Assembly (NCBI GenBank): GCA_949288415.1
Contig: CASEKE010000013.1
Coordinates: 1 to 64,000, forward strand
Reading direction: 5' to 3'
Length of the DNA stretch: 64,000 nt
Source of the DNA: an uncultured Spirochaetales bacterium
Lineage (GTDB): Bacteria > Spirochaetota > Spirochaetia > Sphaerochaetales > Sphaerochaetaceae
Part shown: positions 49,803-58,486 of the stretch, piece after piece
Numbering within the stretch: position 1 is the first letter of the stretch
How the letters are laid out: each line of letters opens with the position of its first letter
The notes under the pieces: generated by a model
What the model was told of the DNA's origin: nothing
What the model saw: only the letters and a program-made list of their open reading frames with translations
Databases searched by the model: none
Position numbers and translations under genes: made by a program

Positions 49803-51263
49803 ATGATCATGGACAATTTCTTTTCTCCCATTCCACGGAACTTCAGCTTCACGTTCACGCAAGGAGATGCAGATCTGCAGAGGCTCGGCCTGTCGCTGGC
49901 AAATGCACTTTCTTTCCGGGACGAGATTCTTCTCTTCTTGGAACAGACGGACATTGCGGAAAGCTCTGAAGGAATTCCCGTGCTTACATTCGAGAACATA
50001 GGCTACAAGGACGAGGAATATGGGCTCAACGTCAAGGAAGACGGAATCGCGATTCTGGCCTCGTGCGGCAAAGGCGCACACCTTGCTCTCGAATGCCTTA
50101 GGGAGATGTTCATTGCATACGACGGCACGATTCCCTGCTTCTCCCTGCGCGACAAACCGTTCTTTTCGCACCGCGGGCTTCTTCTTGACGTTGCACGGCA
50201 TTTTCTGCCGATGGACTATCTCATGAAACTCGTAGACGCGATGAGCCTGCTCCGTCTGAACGTGCTGCACCTTCATCTGACAGACGACCAGGGCTGGAGG
50301 CTGGACATCCCCACCTTCCCGGAGATCGCACGGATCGGAGGCTCGAGGAGGAGTCCAGTGAACGGACAGCCGCCTACGGAAAGCCTATTCTACAGCGAGG
50401 ATGAGATGAAGGCGCTTATAGCCCATGCGGCAAGGCGCCACATCGAGATTGTTCCCGAGATAGACATGCCGGGTCATATGCTGTCCCTCCTCGCCTCGCA
50501 TCCTGAGCTCGGGTGCAAGGACAGGGTATACGAAGTCGAAACCCGCTGGGGCATATTCGAAGACGTGCTATGCCCAGCGAAGGAGAAGACATACGAGCTG
50601 CTGGAAAAGATAATCGCATATGTCTCAGAACTCTTTCCCTCCGGCCGGTTGCACATCGGCGGGGACGAATGTCCGACCGCGAGCTGGAGGAAATGTCCAG
50701 ACTGCCAAAGGATGATGATGGATCGCGGCCTGCAGGACGAGAGACAGCTCCAGGGCATCTTCTCGTCGCGAATATCGGAAATCATGGGCAGATACGGCCT
50801 CTCTCCGATAGCCTGGCAGGAAACTGCGGACGGGGATCCTGAAATAAAACCTGTTCTCTCAGTCTGGTTCGACTCCTCTCGTACGGCCGATTACAGCCGC
50901 AGGGGCTACGACATGCTTTTAAGCGTACACGACGATGGAGCATATCTCAACTATTCGCCGGACACGGACATCGATTATGGGCCACTTTACGGTACCAATA
51001 CTCTTGAAAAGTGCTACTTCATGCATACGGACCTTCCTGCACCCGGACCGGGACGCATCGTCGGCGGAGAGGCTGCGCTCTGGAGCGAATATATCACGTT
51101 CCCGTTCGAAGCAAGCCATTTCCTGTTTCCCAGACTTGCGGCAGTCTCCGAAGCGCTCTGGATCGGAAACGGCAAGCGGGACTTCTACGGTTTTCTGAAG
51201 AATGCCGGATTTCTAGAGAAAATGCTGGAAAACGTCGGAATCTATGTGAAAATAGTGCTGTAA
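49803..51263 (+). CDS. Beta-N-acetylhexosaminidase, family GH20
   Basis: A 486-residue glycosidase that removes terminal beta-GlcNAc or GalNAc. An N-terminal GH20b-like domain (about 1-115) precedes the TIM barrel. Catalytic Asp288-Glu289 lie in HIGGDECP; substrate-site stretches HLHLTDDQGWRLDIP and EIDMPGH are present, and WQE occurs later. There is no signal peptide, so it should act on imported chito- or glyco-oligosaccharides. The start lacks a ribosome site; TATGAT lies eight bases before the first ATG, and a second ATG is two codons on. NagB at 45.6 kb would take the product further. Confidence 0.93.
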   Translation: MIMDNFFSPIPRNFSFTFTQGDADLQRLGLSLANALSFRDEILLFLEQTDIAESSEGIPVLTFENIGYKDEEYGLNVKEDGIAILASCGKGAHLALECLREMFIAYDGTIPCFSLRDKPFFSHRGLLLDVARHFLPMDYLMKLVDAMSLLRLNVLHLHLTDDQGWRLDIPTFPEIARIGGSRRSPVNGQPPTESLFYSEDEMKALIAHAARRHIEIVPEIDMPGHMLSLLASHPELGCKDRVYEVETRWGIFEDVLCPAKEKTYELLEKIIAYVSELFPSGRLHIGGDECPTASWRKCPDCQRMMMDRGLQDERQLQGIFSSRISEIMGRYGLSPIAWQETADGDPEIKPVLSVWFDSSRTADYSRRGYDMLLSVHDDGAYLNYSPDTDIDYGPLYGTNTLEKCYFMHTDLPAPGPGRIVGGEAALWSEYITFPFEASHFLFPRLAAVSEALWIGNGKRDFYGFLKNAGFLEKMLENVGIYVKIVL

Positions 51264-51403
51264 CTGCAATAGGTATGCAGGAGAACATATGAGACTTTGA
51301 AACATTGCATACTTGGCAAATTATGTAATCCGCAGTTTTCATGCAGTTTTCTTATTTTGAAATCAGAATCATACGTTTTTTTTGCTCATAAGCTTCTTTT
51401 CCA

Positions 51404-51412
51404 TGTTATACT
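51404..51412 (+). promoter_or_regulatory. Extended -10 promoter of hppA
   Basis: TGTTATACT (51404-51412) is a consensus extended -10. The -35 region (TTGCTC, 19 bases upstream) is weak. The leader is about 30 bases and carries GGAGG before the ATG. The rest of the 184-base gap is A+T-rich and holds nothing recognised. Confidence 0.55.
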
Positions 51413-51447
51413 GAAAGCAGGAAAGGCAATACCGCACTGGAGGACTC

Positions 51448-53607
51448 ATGGTCGTCTTGCTATCTGTCATAGCCGTATTGTTTTCACTGTTTCTTGCCCT
51501 GTACTGCTACAAAAGCGTAAAGAAAAAAAGCGAAGGAAGCGACAGGATGAAGGAGATTGCCTTCATCATACGCTCCGGGGCTTCGGAATTTCTCAAATGC
51601 GAATACAAGGTCCTGTTCGTGACCAGTGTAGCGGTATTTGCAGTACTTGCAATCTTCGTTTCACCCTCCGGCGCATTCTGCTTCCTGTTGGGAGCCTTCA
51701 TGAGCGCACTTGCCGGCCTTGTCGGCATGAAAAGCGCAACCGAAGCCGGAGTACGCGTGACAGAGACCGCACGCGAGACGAGAGACACAGGAGAAACGCT
51801 CTCCGTGGCCCTCAAGGGCGGAGCCGTGATGGGACTTTCCGTGGGCGGTTTCGCGATGCTCGGCATCACTGTCGTTTACCTTGTCTTCGGCCTGGCCCTC
51901 GGGCAGCTCGAAGCCGAGCGGATCGCGTTCCACTCGAATTTCCTCGGCATAGGTGACATCCCATTCACAATGAGCGTCTCCTGCTACGCGCTCGGCTGTT
52001 CACTTATCGCGATGATAAACAGGGTCGGAGGCGGAATCTACACGAAGGCAGCCGACATGGGAGCCGACCTCGTCGGAAAGAGCGAGCAGGGAATCCCAGA
52101 AGACGATCCACGAAATCCGGCATCGATAGCCGACAACGTAGGCGACAATGTAGGGGATGTCGCCGGACTCGGATCCGATCTGCTGGAAAGCTACGTCGGA
52201 GCGATGATTTCCTCGGTAGTGCTTGCGATATACACGTATTATTCGAAGACCGGATCGGACGATCCGATCGGCTATGGTGCAATGCAGAAGATAGTCGCCT
52301 ACCCCATAATGTTCGCCTCCATCGGACTGATAGCGTCCAGCATCGCACTCACGCTTTTCTTCATCAAGAAAAAGCACGGCAATCCCAAAAGAAGCCTGAA
52401 CAGCGTCAGTTACATAGCCGCATTCCTAATAATACTTTTCAATGTGTTCTTCTCCCTGATGTACTTCGACAGATCGGAATGCGCTTCACTGGGCTTCAGG
52501 CTCGGCAGACTCAGTCCGGCTCTCTCCAGCGTACTCGGAATGGTAGCAGGAATACTGATCGGCCAGATTGCCGAGTACTACACCTCATACGACTACTCAC
52601 CGACGCGGCGAGTTGCCAAGGCAAGCTGCGAAGGAGCCGCCCTCACGATAACCGAAGGGCTCGGAGCCGGCATGTCCAGCACGCTGCTTCCATTGATCGT
52701 TCTTGCGATGGCCATAATGACGGCGAACGCCATATCGGGACTTTACGGTGTGGGAATCGCCGCTCTCGGAATGCTCTCGTTCGTCTCCGTGACAGTAAGC
52801 GTCGACACCTACGGCCCGATCGCCGACAACGCAGGAGGCATTGCGGAAATGTGCGCGCTCGACGAGGATGTAAGGAACATAACCGATGGTCTCGATGCTG
52901 TCGGAAACACTACCGCCGCAATCGGCAAAGGCTTCGCGATAGGATCGGCGGCATTCGCGGCACTGTCCCTCTTCGCAAGCTATCTGTATGCGGAAAGCGG
53001 CGAAGGAAGCAGCAGCGGACTGATGCTGGTTCTTAACATGCTCGATCCGCTCGTCCTTGCAGGCGCTCTCGTCGGAGGTGCCCTGCCCTACATGTTCAGC
53101 GGCATCCTGATCTCGTCCGTCTCGAAGACTGCCAGACTCATGGTCGAGGAAATCCGAAGACAGTTCTCGAAGGAACCGGGCATTCTTGCCGGTACGGTGA
53201 AACCCGACTACAACAGATGCATCGCAATCTCCAGCCAGGGAGCCCTCAAGGAAGTCAGGAAACCCGCATTCATAGCAGTCGCTACCCCGCTGATCGCGGG
53301 CTTCCTCTTCGGATCATCATTTGTAGGAGGTCTTTTGATAGGAACGACTCTCAGCGCAATCATGCTTGCGATCTTCACGGCAAACAGCGGAGGAGCCTGG
53401 GACAACGGAAAGAAATACATCGAGAAGGGAAACTTCGGCGGAAAGAACACCGATGCCCACAACGCCTCGATAATAGGCGACACCGTAGGCGATCCGCTCA
53501 AGGATACGGTCGGTCCTTCGCTAGACATCCTCATCAAGATAATGAGTGTGGTATCTCTGATCACCGTCTCGATATTCTCGAAGTACAATATCGCCGCTCT
53601 GTTCTAG
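51448..53607 (+). CDS. hppA: Membrane-bound ion-pumping pyrophosphatase, K+-dependent type
   Basis: A 719-residue inner-membrane enzyme with about 16 segments. It couples pyrophosphate hydrolysis to Na+ and/or H+ export. The substrate-site motifs are present: DLVGKSEQGIPEDDPRNPA, DNVGDNVGDVAG, YGPIADNAGGIAEM and the C-terminal GDTVGDPLKDT. The stretch GNTTAAIGKG has Ala at the position that is Lys in K+-independent enzymes, so this belongs to the K+-dependent group, which includes Na+ pumps. GGAGG lies before the ATG. The gene end overlaps the convergent mntP gene by four bases. Confidence 0.97.
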   Translation: MVVLLSVIAVLFSLFLALYCYKSVKKKSEGSDRMKEIAFIIRSGASEFLKCEYKVLFVTSVAVFAVLAIFVSPSGAFCFLLGAFMSALAGLVGMKSATEAGVRVTETARETRDTGETLSVALKGGAVMGLSVGGFAMLGITVVYLVFGLALGQLEAERIAFHSNFLGIGDIPFTMSVSCYALGCSLIAMINRVGGGIYTKAADMGADLVGKSEQGIPEDDPRNPASIADNVGDNVGDVAGLGSDLLESYVGAMISSVVLAIYTYYSKTGSDDPIGYGAMQKIVAYPIMFASIGLIASSIALTLFFIKKKHGNPKRSLNSVSYIAAFLIILFNVFFSLMYFDRSECASLGFRLGRLSPALSSVLGMVAGILIGQIAEYYTSYDYSPTRRVAKASCEGAALTITEGLGAGMSSTLLPLIVLAMAIMTANAISGLYGVGIAALGMLSFVSVTVSVDTYGPIADNAGGIAEMCALDEDVRNITDGLDAVGNTTAAIGKGFAIGSAAFAALSLFASYLYAESGEGSSSGLMLVLNMLDPLVLAGALVGGALPYMFSGILISSVSKTARLMVEEIRRQFSKEPGILAGTVKPDYNRCIAISSQGALKEVRKPAFIAVATPLIAGFLFGSSFVGGLLIGTTLSAIMLAIFTANSGGAWDNGKKYIEKGNFGGKNTDAHNASIIGDTVGDPLKDTVGPSLDILIKIMSVVSLITVSIFSKYNIAALF

Positions 53608-54188
53608 AAGAAGCTGGAAACAAGTATCTCAAGCCCGATGAGGCATAGGATGACGCCTCCGAATACGGAGGCTCTTCCAGCATACCTGCAGCCGAACTTC
53701 TTTCCGATGACGACTCCTGAAACACAGATTGCAAAGGTCACGGCGGCGATTATAAGTGCCGCCACAATTGCCATGGACAGAGGATAGGTGCTTATCGTGA
53801 ATCCTACCGACAGTGCATCGATGCTGGTGGCGACCGCCTGCAGAAGGAGTGTCGAGAAAGCAAGAGTCCTCTCCTTTTCCGCGCAGCCGCATTCCCTTCT
53901 ACCCTCCCTGATCATTCCGCTTCCTATGAAAAGCAGGAGAGCGAAAGCTATGTACGGGATGAATGCGGAAAGGGACGAAAACCTCTCAACGACAGTTTGA
54001 ACGCACACCCATCCTATCATCGGCATAAGAGCTTGGAAGAACGCAAATAGCAGCGAAGACGAGATGACGCTTTTTGCTTTCATGTCGGGAAAGGACAATC
54101 CGTTCGCCAGAGAGACGGAAAACGCGTCCATGGCAAGTCCCACACCGAGCAGCACGCTGTTGAAGAAAAAAAGAAACGACCAAGACAT
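53604..54188 (-). CDS. mntP: Manganese efflux pump MntP
   Basis: A 194-residue inner-membrane protein with six segments. The two conserved MntP/DUF204 repeats are present: LAMDAFSVSLANG in segment 1 and VATSIDALSVGF in segment 4, each with the essential Asp. A cysteine-bearing loop (RRECGCAEKER) lies between them. It exports Mn2+ under excess. GGGGAG lies seven bases before the ATG. The transcript begins with a yybP-ykoY manganese riboswitch and terminator (54209-54380), so expression should rise with Mn2+. Confidence 0.95.
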   Translation of the reverse strand: MSWSFLFFFNSVLLGVGLAMDAFSVSLANGLSFPDMKAKSVISSSLLFAFFQALMPMIGWVCVQTVVERFSSLSAFIPYIAFALLLFIGSGMIREGRRECGCAEKERTLAFSTLLLQAVATSIDALSVGFTISTYPLSMAIVAALIIAAVTFAICVSGVVIGKKFGCRYAGRASVFGGVILCLIGLEILVSSFF

Positions 54189-54208
54189 GACAATACTCCC
54201 CTAAGTTC

Positions 54209-54241
54209 AAAAAAAATCCCGGGCAGTCGCTTCCGCCCGGG
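54209..54241 (-). terminator. Expression-platform terminator of the mntP riboswitch
   Basis: On the minus strand CCCGGGC (54235-54241) pairs with GCCCGGG (54218-54224) around a ten-base loop, followed by A and eight T (54210-54217). It lies between the aptamer and the mntP ribosome site. Confidence 0.9.
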
Positions 54242-54297
54242 CAATCCGTCGATCAAATGATGAAAGAAGGACGACCATGCACAGAAACACACTGCAC

Positions 54298-54380
54298 ATG
54301 AGTCTCGCAAATTAAGGAAAGCCAGGCCATGAGCCAGTATGTTGACTTTCCGCAGATGACTGCTTGCTACTCCCTCATTC
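54298..54380 (-). ncRNA. yybP-ykoY manganese riboswitch aptamer
   Basis: On the minus strand the RNA starts with GAGGGAGTAGCAAGC and later has AAAGTCAACATACTGG, a small hairpin, GGCTTTCC, and TTTGCGAGACTCAT. These match the GGGGAGUAGC opening, the central stem, and the GCAAGACC-type closing strand of the yybP-ykoY Mn2+ riboswitch class. Position upstream of mntP and the following terminator agree: Mn2+ binding should favour read-through. Confidence 0.88.
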
Positions 54381-54386
54381 GATTCG

Positions 54387-54415
54387 ATTCTCACAGAAGA
54401 GGCACGTTATGTCAA
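54387..54415 (-). promoter_or_regulatory. Promoter of the riboswitch-mntP transcript
   Basis: On the minus strand TTGACA (54410-54415), 17 bases, GAGAAT (54387-54392). Predicted initiation falls right at the start of the aptamer. The remaining 180 bases up to the butyrate kinase start hold no gene. Confidence 0.6.
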
Positions 54416-54594
54416 GTCGACGGATGGAACAGCGTCTGCACGTGGGGAAGAAATGAAATCGATATGCATATTATAATTCCGAGTAAGGATTATATTATTT
54501 CCATCCAATTTTACAACGCCCGGCAAAAAGTATTTTAGGGTGCAACTGTGGAAAAACCGGGAACTTCCTCCGGGAATATGGTATGATTCATATT

Positions 54595-55698
54595 ATGAAG
54601 CTACTTGTGATAAATCCGGGATCTACATCAACGAAGATAAGCGTGTTCGAGGACGGGAACGAGCTCTTCACCCAAAGCGTGTTCCATGACGCCCCTACGC
54701 TCATGCAGTACGAGACGACGAACGACCAGCTTCCTTTCAGGGAAAAGGTCGTGATGGACTTTCTTGCCGAAAGGAATATCAGAATCGAGGACATCGATGT
54801 GTTCGTGGGCAGAGGCGGATGTGCAGCCTCGCAACCCGAGGGTGTGATGGAAATCGATGAAAGGCTGTACAGGGATACGATGGATGACATAGGAGGAAGC
54901 GACCATCCGGCCAAGCTCGGCGTCATGATGGCCTACCTCTTCTCCATCCGATACGGCAAACCGGCGTATACGGTCAATCCGACGAACGTCGACGAGCTAT
55001 GCGACTATGCAAGAGTAACAGGGCTCAAGGGAGTATACAGGAGAGCGCAGTCCCATGTACTCAACCAGAAAGGAATCGCCAGGATACATGCACGAAAGCT
55101 CGGCAAAGACTACAAGGACTGCTTCTTCATCGTCTGCCACATAGACGGAGGGATCACGATCGCAGCCCACAAGGGCGGAAAGATGATAGACGGCACGGAA
55201 GGCGCAGGCGGGGACGGTCCGTTCACGCCGACGCGGATAGGAAGCATACCGATCATGGAGACGGCACGTTTTCTCGAGGAACATACCACAACGGAACTCG
55301 AAGCCATGTGCTCACGATCAGGAGGATTCGTAAGCCACTTCGGGACATCGGATTCGAACAGAATACACAGAATGGTCGAAGACGGAGATGAACATGCGAC
55401 GCTCATATGGGACTCGATGATATACCAGATCTGCAAGGAGATCGGTGCGATGGCTACGGTCCTGGAAGGCCATGTCGATGCGATTCTGCTGACGGGAGGA
55501 TTGGTGCGGTTCGACGACATCACGGAAAAGATAGAAAAGCGCTGTGGATGGATTGCACCCATCGCAAAATATCCGGGAGAGGTAGAACAGGAGGAAATGG
55601 CAAATGAAGTAATGAAGGTTCTCAACGGAGAGGCCAAAGCCAGGAAATATACGGCAAAGGCCGTCTTCAAAGGCTATCCGTGGGACAAAAAGGAATAA
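54595..55698 (+). CDS. buk: Butyrate kinase
   Basis: A 367-residue ASKHA-family acyl kinase that converts butyryl phosphate and ADP to butyrate and ATP, or phosphorylates related acids. The phosphate-binding LVINPGSTSTKI, VGRGGCA, the long SHVLNQKG region, CHIDGGITIAAH, DGTEGAGGDGPFTPTR and LTGGLV are all as in Buk, and distinct from acetate kinase. ATG 54595 is preceded by TATGAT with seven bases between, and lacks a ribosome site; an ATG four codons earlier lies on this -10. Phosphotransbutyrylase is not in the window, so flow direction is not settled. Confidence 0.94.
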   Translation: MKLLVINPGSTSTKISVFEDGNELFTQSVFHDAPTLMQYETTNDQLPFREKVVMDFLAERNIRIEDIDVFVGRGGCAASQPEGVMEIDERLYRDTMDDIGGSDHPAKLGVMMAYLFSIRYGKPAYTVNPTNVDELCDYARVTGLKGVYRRAQSHVLNQKGIARIHARKLGKDYKDCFFIVCHIDGGITIAAHKGGKMIDGTEGAGGDGPFTPTRIGSIPIMETARFLEEHTTTELEAMCSRSGGFVSHFGTSDSNRIHRMVEDGDEHATLIWDSMIYQICKEIGAMATVLEGHVDAILLTGGLVRFDDITEKIEKRCGWIAPIAKYPGEVEQEEMANEVMKVLNGEAKARKYTAKAVFKGYPWDKKE

Positions 55699-55742
55699 GT
55701 GATGCCACAAAGGCACCCTTTTCCGGATCGCATGCGATGGAA

Positions 55743-56648
55743 TTATCGGATCGCTTCAGGAGCGTTGCAGAAAAAAGCATCCCTTTCTTCGGCCTTTCTT
55801 GTCGCTTCCTCCTGTGCAATGCATACAGCCTCGAGGAAAGGTCTCTTTTCTGCAATCAAGGCAGCAAGCACCCCTGAGAATACATCTCCGCAACCGGTGG
55901 TATTCATACTTTTTATCGCACGTACAGGGATTTCCCTCATGGAATATCCGTCATAGACCAACGTAGGACGGCTTCCGCGCGTCACGACAGTCCTATATCC
56001 GGACGCAAAGAGATCCTCCATCCTGGCTTCGACCGCATCGGTCGAGCAACCGGCGAGATGGAATGTTCCAAGAAACTCATTCTCGTTGATCTTTATCACA
56101 CCTTTGCCGGCCCTAATGGAATCAAGCAGTATCCGCCCCTGGACATCCAGCACGACGGGGATGCCTCTCGATGCGAAAAGAGCGACAAGAAAGGAAACGA
56201 ACGAGGCTGGAACGCCGGAGGGTACAGAGCCCGAGAAGACTACGACGGAGTCGCTCCCGACCTCGAGGGAAACGGATTCGGCAAGTTTCGCAAAAGAGTC
56301 TGCGACATGACCGGGAATCGCACCTGATTCCTCCACAAGCTCCGTACATGAAGCTGTCGGAACATCGATCAGTGTGCAGCACTGTCTCGTCGGGACAGGA
56401 GAAAGCACATAACGAAGCTCTACACCGGCTCTTTTGCCGAACGCGATGAACTTTTCCTCGCTGTTGTGTCCCAGCACGCTCAGAGCGACGACTGGATGAT
56501 GGAATCTGGCCGCAGCTGCCGCGGCGTTCATGCTTTTTCCTCCGACGGTTTCCAGAACATCCGTGCTTCTGTTGACATTCCCAAGAACAAGTCCGTCGAA
56601 TCGATAGACACGTTGCAATGCAGGACTTAGACCGACCGTTACCACCAT
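55743..56648 (-). CDS. PfkB-family sugar kinase, FruK/LacC-like
   Basis: A 301-residue kinase: N-terminal VTVGLSPALQRVYRFDGL and GGKSMNAAAAAARF (substrate loop), then FSGSVPSGV and the ATP-site NTTGCGDVFSGVLAAL with catalytic Asp. The beginning resembles 1-phosphofructokinase and tagatose-6-phosphate kinase. The usual GAGD is GCGD here. It is the third gene of a minus-strand set with a barrel protein and an LRR lipoprotein, 16 bases after the latter. I start it at ATG 56648; an upstream in-frame ATG is less consistent with family length. Substrate is unknown. Confidence 0.85.
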   Translation of the reverse strand: MVVTVGLSPALQRVYRFDGLVLGNVNRSTDVLETVGGKSMNAAAAAARFHHPVVALSVLGHNSEEKFIAFGKRAGVELRYVLSPVPTRQCCTLIDVPTASCTELVEESGAIPGHVADSFAKLAESVSLEVGSDSVVVFSGSVPSGVPASFVSFLVALFASRGIPVVLDVQGRILLDSIRAGKGVIKINENEFLGTFHLAGCSTDAVEARMEDLFASGYRTVVTRGSRPTLVYDGYSMREIPVRAIKSMNTTGCGDVFSGVLAALIAEKRPFLEAVCIAQEEATRKAEERDAFFCNAPEAIR

Positions 56649-56664
56649 AAAGAAACACCTCTCG

Positions 56665-57810
56665 TCAAAGTTCGACACCGTTCCATATCACTTTTGCACC
56701 GAAATAGCCTGCGCCCCAGGCATTTTCATATCCTGCAGGCGGATATGGGTTGCTCGGATTTATGAATACTATTTCCTTGAGGCTATAGTCGAGCTCGAAC
56801 GCATTCGGATCGATCTCCTCGATCTCGGTTCCTTCCTCGAAAACGATCCGTTCGACATATACGTCCATACCGAAGGCCGACCGGCCGATGCTCCTGACAC
56901 TTTTGGGAACGGTTATTTCTGTCGATACAATGACAGAGAAAGCTTCCTTGGGAATGGACGTAAGAGCGGAACCATCCTCGAAAAACACCTGACGTAGCTG
57001 AGATGCCGAGCAGAACGCGAATTCTCCCAGCTTTGTCAGCGATTTTGGAATCTCGATGTACTGCAAAGCTGAGAAATAGAACGCACGCTCCCCGATGGAT
57101 TCCAGAAGAGAACCGTCTTCGAAATCGATGGCCTTGACCATCGAATTTCTGCTGAAGGCATAGTCTCCAATGCCTTTCACGGATTTAGGTATTCCATAGA
57201 ATTCATAAAGAGGTTCTTTTGTTCCTTTAATAACATCGTCTTCCATGTCGAACACATCGTCCAGATCTTTGAACACGGGTGTTATGCATATTTCTTCTGC
57301 AGACATGTTCACTATCGGGAAACGAGGTATCGCATCTCCGGACTCAGTTTCCGTGCCATCCGAAACCACATTCCATCCGACGAAGACCTTTCCTGCGTTT
57401 TCTCCGGAGAAAACTTTCGGAGCGAAGAAGTCGTAATCGACGCTCCTGGGCTTGAGATAGAAATCCAGACTGTCGACAGCCACAGTATGCTCGACAGAGA
57501 TACCTGCATAGCTTACAGTGAAACTGCAATTCTCGCCGGTGCTCTCGAAAGGCAGCCCCGAGAATTCGGCGAAAAGCGTGACATCAGCTCTGGTTCCGTC
57601 CTCATATACAGCGACTACGGAAGCGTTTTCCACTCGATACCCGTTCTGCCCATACGTCACTTTCGGCTCCGAACCGTCAAGAGAGACTTCGAGCGATACT
57701 ATGCCTATATCATGATCCGTAAACTCGTCGAGTATCGTTTCCTCAGTCAACGAGTCGGAACAGGAAACAGAAAGCAACAACATCAAAATACCGACAACAA
57801 TCCTCGTCAT
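56665..57810 (-). CDS. Lipoprotein with BspA-type leucine-rich repeats
   Basis: A 381-residue exported lipoprotein: signal MTRIVVGILMLLLSVSC with a lipobox (LSVSC). An N-terminal beta-rich region (about 35-130, with two Ig-like strand sets) is followed by BspA-type LRR_5 units from about residue 200 (IPKSVKGIGDYAFSRN, IGERAFYFSALQYIEIPKS, LGEFAFCSAS, IGRSAFGMD). Such proteins are surface adhesins in Treponema and Bacteroidetes. ATG 57810 has AGGAGG five bases upstream, better than a GTG two codons earlier. It lies 12 bases after the barrel gene. Confidence 0.88.
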   Translation of the reverse strand: MTRIVVGILMLLLSVSCSDSLTEETILDEFTDHDIGIVSLEVSLDGSEPKVTYGQNGYRVENASVVAVYEDGTRADVTLFAEFSGLPFESTGENCSFTVSYAGISVEHTVAVDSLDFYLKPRSVDYDFFAPKVFSGENAGKVFVGWNVVSDGTETESGDAIPRFPIVNMSAEEICITPVFKDLDDVFDMEDDVIKGTKEPLYEFYGIPKSVKGIGDYAFSRNSMVKAIDFEDGSLLESIGERAFYFSALQYIEIPKSLTKLGEFAFCSASQLRQVFFEDGSALTSIPKEAFSVIVSTEITVPKSVRSIGRSAFGMDVYVERIVFEEGTEIEEIDPNAFELDYSLKEIVFINPSNPYPPAGYENAWGAGYFGAKVIWNGVEL

Positions 57811-57822
57811 ATCCACCTCCTG

Positions 57823-58383
57823 TCAAAAATATGTTCTGAATCCAATGGATGCAGGAACAAGGAACAGCTGGGAAGCGATTCTCCCTTCGGAACCGAACTG
57901 CAGCAAGGCAAGCATACGGACAGATGAAAAAAGCGTAAATGAATCAGTGACATTGAAAGCAATGCCTGATGAAATACCGACTGTCACGCCAAACTTGCCA
58001 ACATCTTCCAAGGACTGGAAATGTCCGCCGGCAAAAACTGAAATAGGCACTCTCACGGTATCGTTTCCTGGCGAGAACCGCAACGAAAGGTAGAAAGGAT
58101 TTGTAAAAAGCATTCCGATCTTTTCATGCGGATCGTTAAGATCGAATTCCACAACGCCGCCGAGAGAGAACCATGGCAGGACTTCATAGTGTCCTTCAAT
58201 AGTGTACGATATACCTGTAGACAGGATTTCATTGGTGTCAAGATAGCTTTCTTTTCCATTTTCGGAAATGAAACCGGCAAACGGAACGAACGGGGAAATC
58301 GACGTCTCTACGTATCCCCGCCCTGAATATGCCGAGAAAAGAACAATGAATGCAATGGCGGAAAATGCCAGCAATCGTTTCAT
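57823..58383 (-). CDS. Small outer-membrane beta-barrel protein
   Basis: A 186-residue protein with a signal peptide (KRLLAFSAIAFIVLFSAYSGRG) and a body of alternating strands ending in Phe (ASIGFRTYF). Size fits an eight-stranded barrel. Repeated ISxGIxxNVT and VxISVFAGGHF strands are visible. AAAGGAGGGG lies before the ATG. First gene of the barrel/LRR/kinase cluster. Not related in clear sequence to the barrel at the left window edge. Confidence 0.78.
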   Translation of the reverse strand: MKRLLAFSAIAFIVLFSAYSGRGYVETSISPFVPFAGFISENGKESYLDTNEILSTGISYTIEGHYEVLPWFSLGGVVEFDLNDPHEKIGMLFTNPFYLSLRFSPGNDTVRVPISVFAGGHFQSLEDVGKFGVTVGISSGIAFNVTDSFTLFSSVRMLALLQFGSEGRIASQLFLVPASIGFRTYF

Positions 58384-58486
58384 GGGCCCCTCCTTTCAAC
58401 ACAGAGCATGACAGGCATCACCTATCAGGAATATTATACCACCGGAAGAAGGAACCCGTAATGGGAAACATGCGCTTTTTACAGAG

